59,013 nucleotides of DNA from the NCBI GenBank assembly GCA_002633005.1, contig NMRA01000236.1:345532-404544 (forward strand). Direction: 5' to 3'. The notes beneath the pieces are model-generated. The model saw only the letters and a list, made by a program, of their open reading frames with translations, made no database searches and was not told the origin of the DNA. The stretch is from Phoronis australis. Taxonomy: Eukaryota > Phoronida > Phoronidae. Positions 11,767 to 22,700 of this stretch are shown here, piece by piece (within the stretch, counting starts at the first letter, position 1; every line of letters begins with the position of its first letter). The position numbers and the translations under genes are program-made.

Positions 11767-14700
11767 CTATGAAAGATGAACATCAACAAACTTCCTGGCT
11801 ATCCCATCAGTTGTCACCGCTGGAGTGTACTTAGACGTGAGGATTACATTGTCGTAGTCAAAGTCTGCATCAAGACAAAACGGCCGCACATCGTCTCCAG
11901 TGATTTCCTGGAAAACAAAAAAAGAATCTAGCATGTTATCACATGTTACATGAACAATGAAACAGCTAGATGTGATTGGTTCATATTACTAACTTACCTA
12001 GCCTTGACGAGCAGAACTACTTTTAAGAAAAATCCAGGTGTTAAGACTCATTTTTTAGAAAGAGGATACTGCTCCAAACAACTGGTTGTTATTCACTAAT
12101 AAGTTTCACAAGGCTGGTAGAGTTGATGAGCAGTAGTTTCTTTTTTTCACAAACAGTTGTGGCTCCTATCAGCAGCAATCTTCCGAAGTTATTGCATCCT
12201 ACATGGTGTGGTGATCAGAATGTTCCAAATTTTGGTTATAAGATGTCCCAAAATTTGAAACAGCCAGATCACGATGCCACCTAGAATCCAGTAACTTCAG
12301 AAAATGGCTACTGATAGGAGCCAAATCTGTCAAGGGTAAAGCTGCTCTTATTGGTTGTGAAAAAAGAAACTACTACTCACAACCCGTTGTTAGTTGATGT
12401 TAAACCACACTTTACTAGCAAAGTGAAATGTGAAAAATCAGAACACTCTCATGTCAAAGAAAATAACCAGACAGCTGTTCATAAACTAACCTGAGATTGA
12501 TCACTAGCGTTTTGAGCCTTAGATTCCCTTATACTAGTCCTTATCTCTAACTGGGTAATGTTTTGCAACTCATCTTCCCTTGGAGTTGTCGGAATGTCTT
12601 CTATTTCACCAGGAAACAATTCTAAATGTTCAGGGCAGGCTGAGTGAGAAGAAGCCGATTCCTCTTCAGACGGATCAATGGCAATTATGGTTCCTGTACT
12701 GTCGCGCTTCATCACAGGTAAGAAGCCTTCTTCAGGGCCTGGAAATATCATGAAATTCTCATATGCGAAAGTGAATGGATAAGTCTAGTAGCCACTCAGT
12801 ACATCACTGTTAGGTCATGAATTCAATACAAGTCTTGGTGACTGTTACTGAGACTCCACCTTGACCAAATTTCCTTAAATCTCCAAGAAAGCACCCTACC
12901 TCATTGAGACTGGTCCTGGACCCGTGACGATTACAACCTAATTTTACTGGGAAATTAAACAGGAAAGGTAGCCAATCACACGTTTTGAATAACCTTTCAA
13001 ATTTCAGCTTGAATGGGTGATTCCATGTTTGAGTTGGTGATCTAAGGGCCTGGACCTCTAGCTTTTAAAGCATCAAAAAAAGAAACTTATCACTGTTATA
13101 TCAGTACTTTGTGTCAACCCTGTATATCCTCAGTTATCCATGTAACGCTTGTATTATCGGGCACACGGAGAATACAACAATCACTAGTGAATTTCAAACT
13201 GAATTGAATTTACGATGTCACTTTTGTTCAAAGTGGCTACCACAAATAGCAACATTAGTGTCTTTAAAACACTTGTCACATGACACAAAAGTAAATATCC
13301 CAGGCAGCCTGACGGAAATGTGAACTAACCTGCATTTCGTGGTGAGAAGCTGGCTTGATACCCTCCAAGTTCAATCCACTCACCCTCTTCAAGGGGCACT
13401 GAGTCACCACTGTCACTGGCATTACCATCATCAATAAAGTTATCCAGCTGAAAATGCAAGTCTGAACGTTTTCCAATTTCATTTGGAACAAACAACTTAA
13501 GAATATTTACTCAATATGTCATGACTGTCAATGAGATCAGACCTGAATAATTATTGTGGGAGTACTGCAGCTTTGAACTACTGGCCCTTCAAACTACAGC
13601 ACTTGCAACCTATACACCTCATAAATGCTAATAGAGCAATGCGCACACCAAAAATGGCTAAGGTATATTACATTGCCTTTTTCACACACTAGAGTGAGCA
13701 ACACCTAATGAACTTAAAACTGAGTCCACAGAGTGCAGTGCTAGTCATCAAAATTGGCCAATGAAATACTAGAAGATATTGAGATTTGGGCAAAGAAAAC
13801 TACAATTACCACAAGGGGAAATTGTAGTTGGCAGATCCATTAAATAAATGAGGCTAGTCATGCTGATTTTAATGACAACTAATGTGTTATTCTTCAATCG
13901 GTTTGGCAGATAGTGAAGCAGGTATCAAAAGATAGTACTACTCTAAAAATTGCCACCAGGGGACACAGGCAAAGTCAGAACTATCCAAAAATGTGCCCAA
14001 TATGAGAGTGCATCAAGACTAAAAAAGCCAGTTCCAACCTTTCATTGTTTCAAATCGTTTTGATGTTGACTACACAATCCAATATGCATTTTTTACAGCC
14101 ATCATGGCAGCATTTTCAAGAAACTACAACATCAGCAGTTCTGAAATTTCCACATGGTGAAATGCATTGGGCAAATGATTCAACCCAACAATGTACAAAC
14201 CTTAACGGTATTCCCAGTGAGCGAGGACTCTCTTAGAAGGACACTGGGAGGCCTGTCACCATATCCAAGAACCTTCAGAAAACATGCTTCAACATCAAAA
14301 CAAACATTGTCCAATACATTTGCAGTTGCACATTCGGCCAGGAATGTTGTGATAAAAAAGATTTATAAAAAGGACAGTGTAGTCCACGCAATTATTACTG
14401 ACAACAAAAATGGCTGGCACACTTTACTACCATACCTGTTTGGATATAAGCCCACCTACTGCATGTGTGACATCACTGAATGGACAGGTTATTACTGAGA
14501 ACAACTATTCATTTTCTGTGAAATGTGGGTTGCACTATGCCTTATTCGTCAATGATTCTTTTCTCATGAGGCAAACTAATTTGGTATGTTTTGATGGAAC
14601 TGGTATACATATGAATGAACAATGAATGAACAATGAATGAACAATGAATGAACAAGAATGCCGCTGGCTCATCACTTGTTGTTTTTCTAGCACTTGTGTC

Positions 14701-15754
14701 CATAAGCTAATGCAACACCAGTAAAATAGTGAAATTTAAGTAGTTATTTGATTTTTTTTCATTTTGGACAACAAAGACAACTGTTTGACCCCAGTGAGAA
14801 AGTGTGCAATTTATTTATTCCAGTCAACTACTGATCTAAATGCTCTCACTTCTTCTTCCAAGCCTGTTTCCTGACCTTTACCCACACCATTTTCTCCATA
14901 AGATGGCAGCACTGATTGAGCTACGTTGTGTGTCAAGTCACTTGCACCATGCCCCTCTAAGTTTGATGACATAAAATTTGAAGAATGAGATTCTTGACTA
15001 GACAAATTGAGATTTGGAATCTTCACTGTATCTGAAATAGTTTAAAACACATGACTTAAGCCATATTAAACATTTTAAAGCCTAAAAACATCAAACAAAT
15101 GAAAACAATGTGCTTGACATTTTGAGACTACATGTGTGCACTCAGGGGAGGCTCGAGGGGAACGAGCCCCCCATTTGGCGAAGTGGGCAAAAAGGTCCGC
15201 CTCAGAGAAACAAAAAGTCAGAGAAAATGACACAAAAGTCCACTAATAAGGCAGGAATTTGAAAAATGCACAATTCATAGCTATATACGTACCACGTAAG
15301 GTCCACATTCTCAAAAATTCGAGCTGCCCCCCCCCCCCATATTTTAGGCTGGGTGCACGGGCTAAACATGTTTCATTCTTTATTTTACTAAATTATCAAT
15401 CTTTGACCAGCCAAAATTAAGCATGCAGCACTCAAATAGCAAATATACAAGGCACGGCCCTTGCATCACTAGGCATCGATGTTTAGCCCACCAAGCTGTG
15501 GACATTGAAAATTGCTTTTTTCATGCTTGTGATAGGCAGTGTTTTGTCAATGTATGGTACATGTCAATGTATGGTACGTGTCAATTCATTGGCCAGCTTA
15601 ACAAACCATTCAAGAGTTGCGTAAAGTTGCTCATGAATTGTGGATAGGACTGTTCAGTGTTCTGCACTACGGCATCTAATGCTGATTTGACACGGTCATC
15701 GTGCAGATTTCTTTGGTTCTCCAGCTCCACTCTATCGTTTGAGTTTGTTTCCAT
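11767..15754 (-). CDS. Acidic 278-residue protein, five exons; tentatively IFTAP (C11orf74)-like
   Basis: Minus-strand exons, in order: 15607-15754 (ATG at 15754-15752), 14850-15031, 13330-13447, 12491-12738 and 11767-11907 (stop TAG 11769-11767). Every junction has an AG acceptor and a GT donor. The phases 1, 0, 1, 0 join without stops. The N-terminus holds a helical-looking segment ending SYPQFMSNFTQLLN. The middle is Ser/Asp/Glu-rich and probably disordered. The C-terminus carries a distinctive block, DDVRPFCLDADFDYDNVILT. The length and this C-terminal block remind me of the intraflagellar-transport-associated protein IFTAP, but this is a recollection, not a match I could test; treat the function as unknown. 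The gene starts about 480 bp from LIN7 and runs the opposite way. Confidence 0.7.
12128..12378. repeat. Imperfect inverted repeat (foldback MITE) in an intron
   Basis: The left arm (GAGCAGTAGTTTCTTTTTTT, then CACAA and GGCTCCTATCAG) is mirrored by the right arm (CTGATAGGAGCC, then TTGTGAAAAAAG and CTACTACTC). The arms are about 110 nt with small gaps. It lies in the last intron of the acidic-protein gene and has no coding capacity. Confidence 0.65.
14611..14654. repeat. 11-bp tandem repeat (ATGAATGAACA) x4
   Basis: Four consecutive copies are visible, lying downstream of the in-intron stop/poly(A) site described at 14811. Confidence 0.8.
14811..14849 (-). promoter_or_regulatory. Possible intronic polyadenylation extension of exon 2 of the acidic-protein gene
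   Basis: If the GTGAGA donor after 14850 is skipped, the frame continues 13 codons (to DWNK) and stops at a TAA embedded in AATAAATAAA. This gives a stop codon and a poly(A) hexamer in the same ten bases, and hence a possible short isoform of about 122 residues. Confidence 0.35.
15131..15363. mobile_element. MITE, family A copy (diverged)
   Basis: It starts CATGTGTGCACTC and ends GGGTGCACGG, a decayed form of the family-A inverted repeat. It shares the interior CCCCCCATTTGGCGAAGTGG and AAAAAGGTCCGCC segments with the copies at 4145 (inverted) and 46142. It lies in intron 1 of the acidic-protein gene. Confidence 0.65.
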
Positions 15755-16234
15755 GGCAGCATCACCTGACAGAGGAAAAAGACAATGTGGTAAGTATTGG
15801 GTATTTAGGAAAAGAACTAGAATTACTCAGAGAGTGGCAGATCTCACAAGATCGATACGCGTAAACTTCACAGTAGCTTAGATATTTTTTTTCAGTTTTG
15901 TACCACTACCAGTCCAAGGGCAACGCAAGTGAAGTGAAGCTCATTGACAGCAGTTGGAAAGTTGCAAAGACTGTCCGGTGAATGAATTAACAAAAATATC
16001 CGCATGAATTTATACGATAACACGATAATTACGCCAAAGTGGAAAAAGTCCTTTTTCGTGGCCCCAGAGTTTGAAAACTCCAATACCTAAATGAGACAAT
16101 GTCGAGGTACGGCGACGCTTCTCATCAGCACAGCGCTTTTCAGGTGATGTGAAAAGTATGTAGCGGAAGTGAACTTGTTTGTTCATGTGATCACACTCAA
16201 CCAATCAAAATTGGGTTTACAGGTGTAAGTAAAA
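15755..16234. promoter_or_regulatory. Shared 480-bp region between divergent start codons
   Basis: The acidic-protein gene reads left from 15754 and LIN7 reads right from 16235. The space has no other gene, so both promoters should lie here. I see no TATA box placed convincingly for either gene. Confidence 0.5.
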
Positions 16235-19200
16235 ATGGCCGCTTCGGTGGAACCGCTGACTTTGGAAGCTGGTAAGTTTTAGACTGTAGGTGTCTGCATG
16301 TTCCTTATCAGACATTACATGATTTATGGAACATCTTGTTCGTTTACTTTAATTGAGTGACTTGACAACAGCGATTCCGAGACAGTACACTTCTCCACCG
16401 GCATTCATTTCCACCAGTTTCGGTGATGGTTGACTCTGCCCTTGCATAGCCAGCCAGCTAGCTGTATGATGACTGTCGTTAAAATACAGCTACGTACCAC
16501 TCTGTTTATTTCTTCCATAGACCCCAAAACTGCACACAGCCAGGGTAGTTCTGCTCGTCACCTCGCCGTGAAAGTTGTATCAACATGTAAAGCTAAAAAC
16601 CGGAGGAGGTGAATTCAAAATCTGGGAATCAACCTCGCACTCACCTGACCTTGCCCGTTACAGCCGTTTAAGTGAAAAACAATGCAATAAACCTCATTTT
16701 CTTGAGTAACTCTCTGCCTTTTCTAACAATGAAAAGTATTTTGTCGTTTCGAAAACAATACGCTCGTGTCACGCGCACACGCCATTTCCTAAATTTTTGC
16801 GACATCTCTCGGGAGATATGATGATAGCTTGGTAGCAGCAAAATTTCTTCTGAAATTCAGTTTTTCGGTATCAAAATTCTAAAACTTATAATGAAGTGAA
16901 ACTAGTTCCAATAATTTGTTGTGACGTGTACGCAACCGCGTGAAAGAAGAACAGTTGTTTGAATCAGCGAAAAAAGAAACTGGCCAATAGGTGACGCAAA
17001 ATTTCATGGTGCCGAAAGCCATCACTAAAGATCACTCCACAACTTTAGCAGCAGAATAACGGTAGAACGCCATTTTTTCCGACACCGTTAAATAATTTAG
17101 TTCACTCAAGGAAGTCTGTAGTTTTTAATGACACTACTTTTGTGTCAGATTTTATCTTACCACTTTTTTACCGACAACGGTGCAAAGCTGTATATTTATA
17201 TACAGCTTTGTACCAAGGATAGCCCTTACCTTGTTTGTTACTGTCTGTGTTAGGCCCTTAGTTTGGGCTTGGCCGAGCTGATACCAATATTTCAACATTT
17301 CGCATTGGCGAGTATGTCTTAGCTTGCTCACTCACTCAGACAGACATCTGCTGAGGAATTATAATTGCTTTTTGCTGTGTTACGTTGAAAATTTGTGTCC
17401 CTCAAAAATCGAATTAGTCTTGGTGCAAGGCTGCATACTAGTAAATATACAGCTTTACGCCTATGTGGGTAAAAAATGACAAAATAAAATCTGGCGCAAA
17501 ATTTGTGTCATTCAAAACTGTTCCTTGAGTAAATTAAATTATTTACCTATGTTAGCAACAATTGGCATTTTACCCCTGTGGAGCGAGCTTGTGCATAGAC
17601 ATTTGGCGCCATGAAATATAGCGTCACGTATTGACCAGTTTCTTTTTTGATGATTATTCAATCAACTGTTCTGCTTCTACAAGGTTTTTAGTTTTTCAAT
17701 GCCAGCAAACTGAATTTCAGAACAAACTTTGCTGCCGTGAAGCTCCCATCGTCTCGCGACAGACATGGCGCCAAGATTTTAGGAAATGACATGTGCGCGT
17801 GTCATGAGCTTACTGTTTTCAAAATGACGACACACTTCACTTTGTAACAAAATGTGGAGGATTACGCAAAGAAATGATGTTTATTAGATTGCTTTCATTT
17901 AAACGACTGTAACGGACAAGGTAAGTGGTCGTTGACTCCCAGATTTTGCATGTACCCCTGCCTGTCATTTGCTCTACACGTTGACTTTAGTTTCACAACG
18001 AGGTGATGAGCGGAACTACTCGGGGTCTACCACAGCTCATCACACAGTGCATTCTATTATTCGCAGGTAACTGTTTCAAACTAAATAAAATAAATAAATA
18101 CGTTGTTCAGTTCTAGCCACTAGTATGTTACAGTATCTCCTGTTCACCTACGACATCCACAGAGATTTTGTTGCTTTCCTTAAGTTACTTGGTATCAACT
18201 TGACACCAACTTGAGTACTGGTAGAACATAGCTGCCCTTGACTATTCACTGTCATCTTGCTGGCTAACACTAGATGCATTACTGTAAAGTGAGTGTGTCA
18301 CGGTGGATGCATTAAAGATGTTCTTACTTGTTTCAGATGTAAACAGGGCTGTTGAGTTATTGGAAAGTTTACAGAAAAGTAAGTATTGAAAACTGCACTG
18401 TGAACTCTTGACATCTGAACGCTAGTCAGCTTTCTCTTATTTATGTTTGGATTAGTAGTTACAGCTGACCAGTGACTGTAATTATTAATGTAATATGTAC
18501 AATGAGGGTAGCCCCATCAGTTCACAGTGCAATGTGAAAGATTATACAGTTTACATAAAAAGCAGCTTCAAACCTGCTTTCCATCGCAAAAAGTTTTGAA
18601 AATACTTACTGTTCTTAAGGTGGACTGAAATTGTCCATTTTAAGAGTCAAAAATGTGATTTCTGGGCTTGAAAAAAGTGACAATTTGTTATTGCTCGAGA
18701 CTTTGCTCATGCCATGACCAGTCAGGTTGTAGAGGCTAATGTTGACCAATTATGAACTGTCAGCTCTTTGCAAGACCAAAAATTACTTCTTCTCTAAGGT
18801 GGGAAGAAGTTGAGACCAATTGTATGGCGATCATGAGCCTAAATCAAAAGTTTGATTCTTTTGCGGAACATGGATTCCTAGCTGCTTTAAAGTTTGTTTT
18901 CTGAATGATTATGTCCCTTGTATCATGGTAAAAATGGTGTACATACTTCTGTGGAACTGCACTGAATCTTGTCATTGTACAGGTTAGCTGCACGTTCGTA
19001 GTTGTCTGTTTTGTTGTTGAACAAGAGATATGCTGCCTTGTTGTTATGCCACATTTACTCTTCACTCTAAGCTTTTTTCATTCACAGACAGCAACTTGCC
19101 GACGGCTAAGCTTGCTGCACTGCAGAAGGTGCTGCAGAGTGAGTTCTGCACGGCTGTCCGAGAGGTGTATGAGCACGTTTATCAGACTGTGGACACCAAT

Positions 19201-22155
19201 GGCAGTGCTGAGGCCAGGGCAAACGCCACTGCTAAGGTGTGTTAGCAAGCCTCAGCCTATAGTCAGTCACTGTCACCAATTACTGTAGATGGCATAGTTT
19301 GAAATGACTTTTGCTTATATTTAATGTTCAGTCACTTATCTCTTTGTGAGGTCATAGTGCTTCTCTCAACATTTTTGCATTCTTGGGAAGAACATGACTC
19401 ATTTTAATTTGTAAAATTTATTTTTTACTATTGGAATACAGTGTTCATCTATTTGCTATTTAATTTGTCTGGATTTATACAGAACTGGATGGCTCACTCT
19501 GATTTCTCGGATGGCTCCGACTACTATGAGGCCTCCTAGCTGCAATGTTGTTTTGCATCTGTGACTGTATCTCACAAACTCCTTGCAAGTGTACTGTGAA
19601 AATGACAACTTTCAACTACCACTGTGCTGTGCTTCCCAGGGACAATTTTTTTCATTTCCTCTGTATCTTCAGTGTTCCTTGACAAATTTTCATGAAGTTT
19701 GTCATATGGGTTTCTAATAAAGAGATGGTGACAATAATATGTTTTCAAATTTAATAGATTTTTATTATTTTTGAATCTGTTCTTTGACATCCAGCTCTCT
19801 TTTTGACAAATCTGTTTAAGGATCATTATGAAATTTTGCATATCTGTTTCTACTGGGAAGAGCACAGCTGACAATGATTTTTGCATGGTGTCTGACTATT
19901 GTGGCACCCCCTATGGAAGTTCATGAAATTTGGAAAATGAGTTACTGTCACATAGACATCAGCTCCTGCATTGTTTTTGTTTACTTTTACAGTCTAATCT
20001 ATTACAAGTTGTTATTGTGTGCTTACTTTTAACAAAAGATTGAACAAACAGCTCCACACTGAAGCATGATGACAGTGTTGTTCTGTAATCCATGAGTACC
20101 ACCATATCTGTAGGCTACAGTGGCAGCATTTGCAGCCAGCGAGGGTCATGCGCATCCACGTGTTGTTGAACTGCCCAAGACGGATGAGGGTCTCGGCTTC
20201 AATGTGATGGGCGGGAAGGAGCAGAACTCGCCCATCTACATCTCCAGGATCATCCCTGGGGGCGTGGCTGACAGGAATGGGGGCCTGAAGCGAGGCGATC
20301 AGCTACTCTCTGTGAACGGAGTGGTAAGTGATAGGAACGCTGTGCTTGTTTGAACAAGGTGTTAAGTCTATTGATGTCAGTCATGCTGCTGGATCTTTAA
20401 ATTTAGTCAAAGTGGAGATCATGGTCTACATTATGTTAATGGCCGTCTGTATGGCAAGGTGTCAAGAGATTGGTGTAGCTAAGAACTGATGTCAGTGGCT
20501 GGTCACAGGTTTTAGATAGGTGATAGATAGCTAGCTCCGTCCTGAGTCTGAGAATTAAGATGAGTGGTGAAGTCTAGTCGAGCATCATTTGGTGGCTAAT
20601 GTGATTTGTTTTTGCACAGCAAGTTGTTTGCAATTTTATTATTAGACTTAGAAAATGAGTTATATGCTTTAATTAAATGAAGTTTGGTTAGTTGTCTGAT
20701 TAGACAGTAAATGAATTGACACACAATTTCATGTTGGTTAAACTGATCTAAATTCAGCGACTGCAAGGGAGGACAATTGCTGAGTGTTGTTACCTACATG
20801 GTGGCAGTGAACCATAGAACTGTTGACTGTTACCTCTTATCCCACGGACAGTTTTACTGTGATCAGTTGCACACCAAAATTTTCTGTCTTTCCCTTTTAA
20901 TTAAAATGTGTTACAAGACATATTGTGGGACTTTTATAGGCCAAAAAGTGTAAGTGGTTCTGACTTCCGTTGTTTTTGAGAGTCAGTGGGGTGGTGCGCT
21001 ATGTTTTAGTTGTTCATTGTTTTTAAAAAGTCACGAGATATGAACCGAAGTGGTTGATTGTGACTCAAAACTGCACCACTTGCCACTGGAAATACGTTAT
21101 CAGTCAAGGTAATCAAATGGAAGAGGTGACTGTCGCTAAGTTGCTAAGCTACTTTTTCTGAAAATTACCTTACATATATGTTTGTGCAGCTTTTGAAACG
21201 AATGTCAAGAATTTCAATAAAAGAGATGTGAGCGGGCACTTGTTCCTTTAAACAGTAAGTCGCAGGTCTCAAATTGAGATGGGGGCAGACCAGAAGCAAT
21301 TATGCTATTTGCTTTGGTCTTGCTTATCATTTATATGTAACCTTTTATAATTGCTGTTCCATCGTATTTACAGTCAGCCAACTCTGGTTTTATGTTTCAG
21401 TCAGTTGAAGGTGAGCACCATGAGAAAGCTGTAGATTTGCTGAAAGCAGCACAAGGTATGAAGTAGGACCGTAGCCAATCTTGAACTTGAATTAAGACCA
21501 GTGCTGGGTTGCATAAAACTTCAAAATTATCCACTGGATAAGTTTGATTGGTGCATTGTTCAACAATAACAACGTGGTGCATGATAATGCGATGTCATTG
21601 CCGCTATACGGCATATAACTTTTATGCTGTTGGGCCCTGGTGGCCAATCATAACCTAGTACAAAGGCCATTAGGCCAATCATCCATTAGAACAAAAGCCA
21701 TCTAGCCAATCATGAACTAGAACTAAAGCCAGTTATTTAGTCATGAGGTAGAACAAAGGTCAGATGGTTATTCATGAGCCAGTTCCTTGTGCATCTGATT
21801 GGTGGTGAGCTAGAACCAAGGCCAATCATAACTAAGGCCTCCATCGATTATGCAGTCACTGTGGGCTGGTACAGAAGGGCATCTGAATGAACTAGCAGCA
21901 AATTCTGAGGCTGCCAGCTGAGCTCCCATCTCTCTGTCTGAGCTGGCTTTAAAACGGGACTTGTCTGAAATAGATGTTCAGGTATCGTCCTGCATTGCAC
22001 TATGTTGGCAAATGACTAAAAATGGAGTATGGTATTTTATCTGAATACTTTTGTCATATATTGTAGGCACTGTGAAGCTTGTTGTACGGTACACACCGAA
22101 GGTTCTGGAGGAAATGGAGTCAAGATTTAGCAAGCAGCGTTCGCCGCCCAATTAA
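16235..22155 (+). CDS. LIN7: LIN7 scaffold protein (L27-PDZ), complete, six exons
   Basis: Exons: 16235-16271, 18337-18378, 19088-19236, 20114-20323, 21401-21455 and 22067-22155 (stop TAA at 22153-22155). All have AG/GT junctions, and the total of 582 nt gives 193 residues, within the usual LIN7 range. Exons 2-3 encode the L27 domain (about residues 13-65; [29 protein letters not shown]). Exons 4-6 encode the PDZ domain (about 92-175), with the carboxylate-binding GLGF loop at residues 102-105 and [15 protein letters not shown]7 (Veli/MALS) binds CASK/LIN-2 through L27 and membrane-protein C-termini through PDZ, organising cell junctions and synapses. Exon 4 is fixed by the CTGTAG|GCTACAG acceptor, which restores the conserved AKATVAAF. 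The C-terminus ends shortly after VLEEMESRF, without the Gln-rich tail of some vertebrate forms. Confidence 0.96.
16612..17957. repeat. 1.35-kb imperfect inverted repeat in LIN7 intron 1
   Basis: The sequence from 16612 (CAAAATCTGGGA, then CCTTGCCCGTTACAG and CGTTTAA) returns as its reverse complement ending near 17957 (TTAAACGACTGTAACGG, then CCCAGATTTTG). The arms are roughly 600 nt and alignable most of the way, meeting near 17285. The left arm also contains a perfect short palindrome around 17184-17210 (AAGCTGTATATTTATATACA). No transposase frame is seen. It looks like an old foldback DNA transposon. Confidence 0.75.
19483..19539 (+). CDS. Candidate alternative last exon of LIN7 (L27-only isoform)
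   Basis: After a TTTATACAG acceptor, a phase-0 open stretch, the phase that follows LIN7 exon 3, encodes [18 protein letters not shown] and then stops at TAG 19537-19539. A canonical AATAAA lies at 19716-19721. Spliced to exon 3, it would give a 94-residue LIN7 carrying L27 but no PDZ. This rests on acceptor, phase, acidic non-repetitive coding look and poly(A) signal only. Confidence 0.35.
   Translation, partial: NWMAHSDFSDGSDYYEAS
19716..19721 (+). promoter_or_regulatory. AATAAA inside LIN7 intron 3
   Basis: Canonical poly(A) hexamer 177 nt after the stop of the candidate alternative last exon. Confidence 0.35.
21628..21840. repeat. Degenerate tandem repeat rich in GCCAATCAT motifs, LIN7 intron 5
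   Basis: About five to six diverged units of roughly 36-40 bp contain variants of GGCCAATCAT, AACTAGAAC and AAAGCCA. CCAAT-box-like strings recur, but the placement in an intron gives no direct sign of promoter use. Confidence 0.55.
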
Positions 22156-22694
22156 AGATACCATGGTGACATCATTTGCGTATGCAGGACCTAAACCAGA
22201 CCAACAACTCCAAGTGCATTCCTGGGCCTTTAGGGACTGCTGCACGGAAGAGAATTTTACCGCGACCAAAAGTCAACCATAATTTATACGTAGTCATTAG
22301 AATCAAACTGGAAAATTGTCAGAGGGTTTGTCTGTGTGTTACTTCATGGCTTCATGGAGAAATGGACCCTGTTTACCTAATGAAACTGGATTCAAAACCC
22401 TAATATTGCCCCTTAAGTAATAACATTCTGTTCAGCACAACAACTGTGCTATGCTGTGATAGCTAACAACTTGACATATTAATACCTGTTGTCCCTTAAA
22501 CGTAATTCCAGGTTTAACTATTTTAATCTTTGGCCTAATCTTTACTGTATGGAATGCGCTGGTTTTTAAACCTTAACACATGGTGATAGTTTGACTGTAT
22601 TACCCATAGGGATCTCTAGGTGCTTGTTAGGCAGGAATTTGTTTTAGTGTAGCTATATTTGGAATCATGAAGCCACGTAAATATGCTTTTTGAA

Positions 22695-22700
22695 AATAAA
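22695..22700 (+). promoter_or_regulatory. Poly(A) signal AATAAA of LIN7
   Basis: First canonical hexamer after the stop codon, 540 nt into the 3' UTR. Confidence 0.5.

Noticed and set aside
12479-12751. Minus-strand frame read as an independent 90-residue protein
   Set aside because: The first codons fall in the intron before a TTTCCAG acceptor and the last ones past a GTTAGT donor; it is exon 4 of the five-exon gene.
19030-19288. Two plus-strand frames with upstream ATGs around LIN7 exon 3
   Set aside because: One is exon 3 extended into introns; the other is its out-of-frame shadow.
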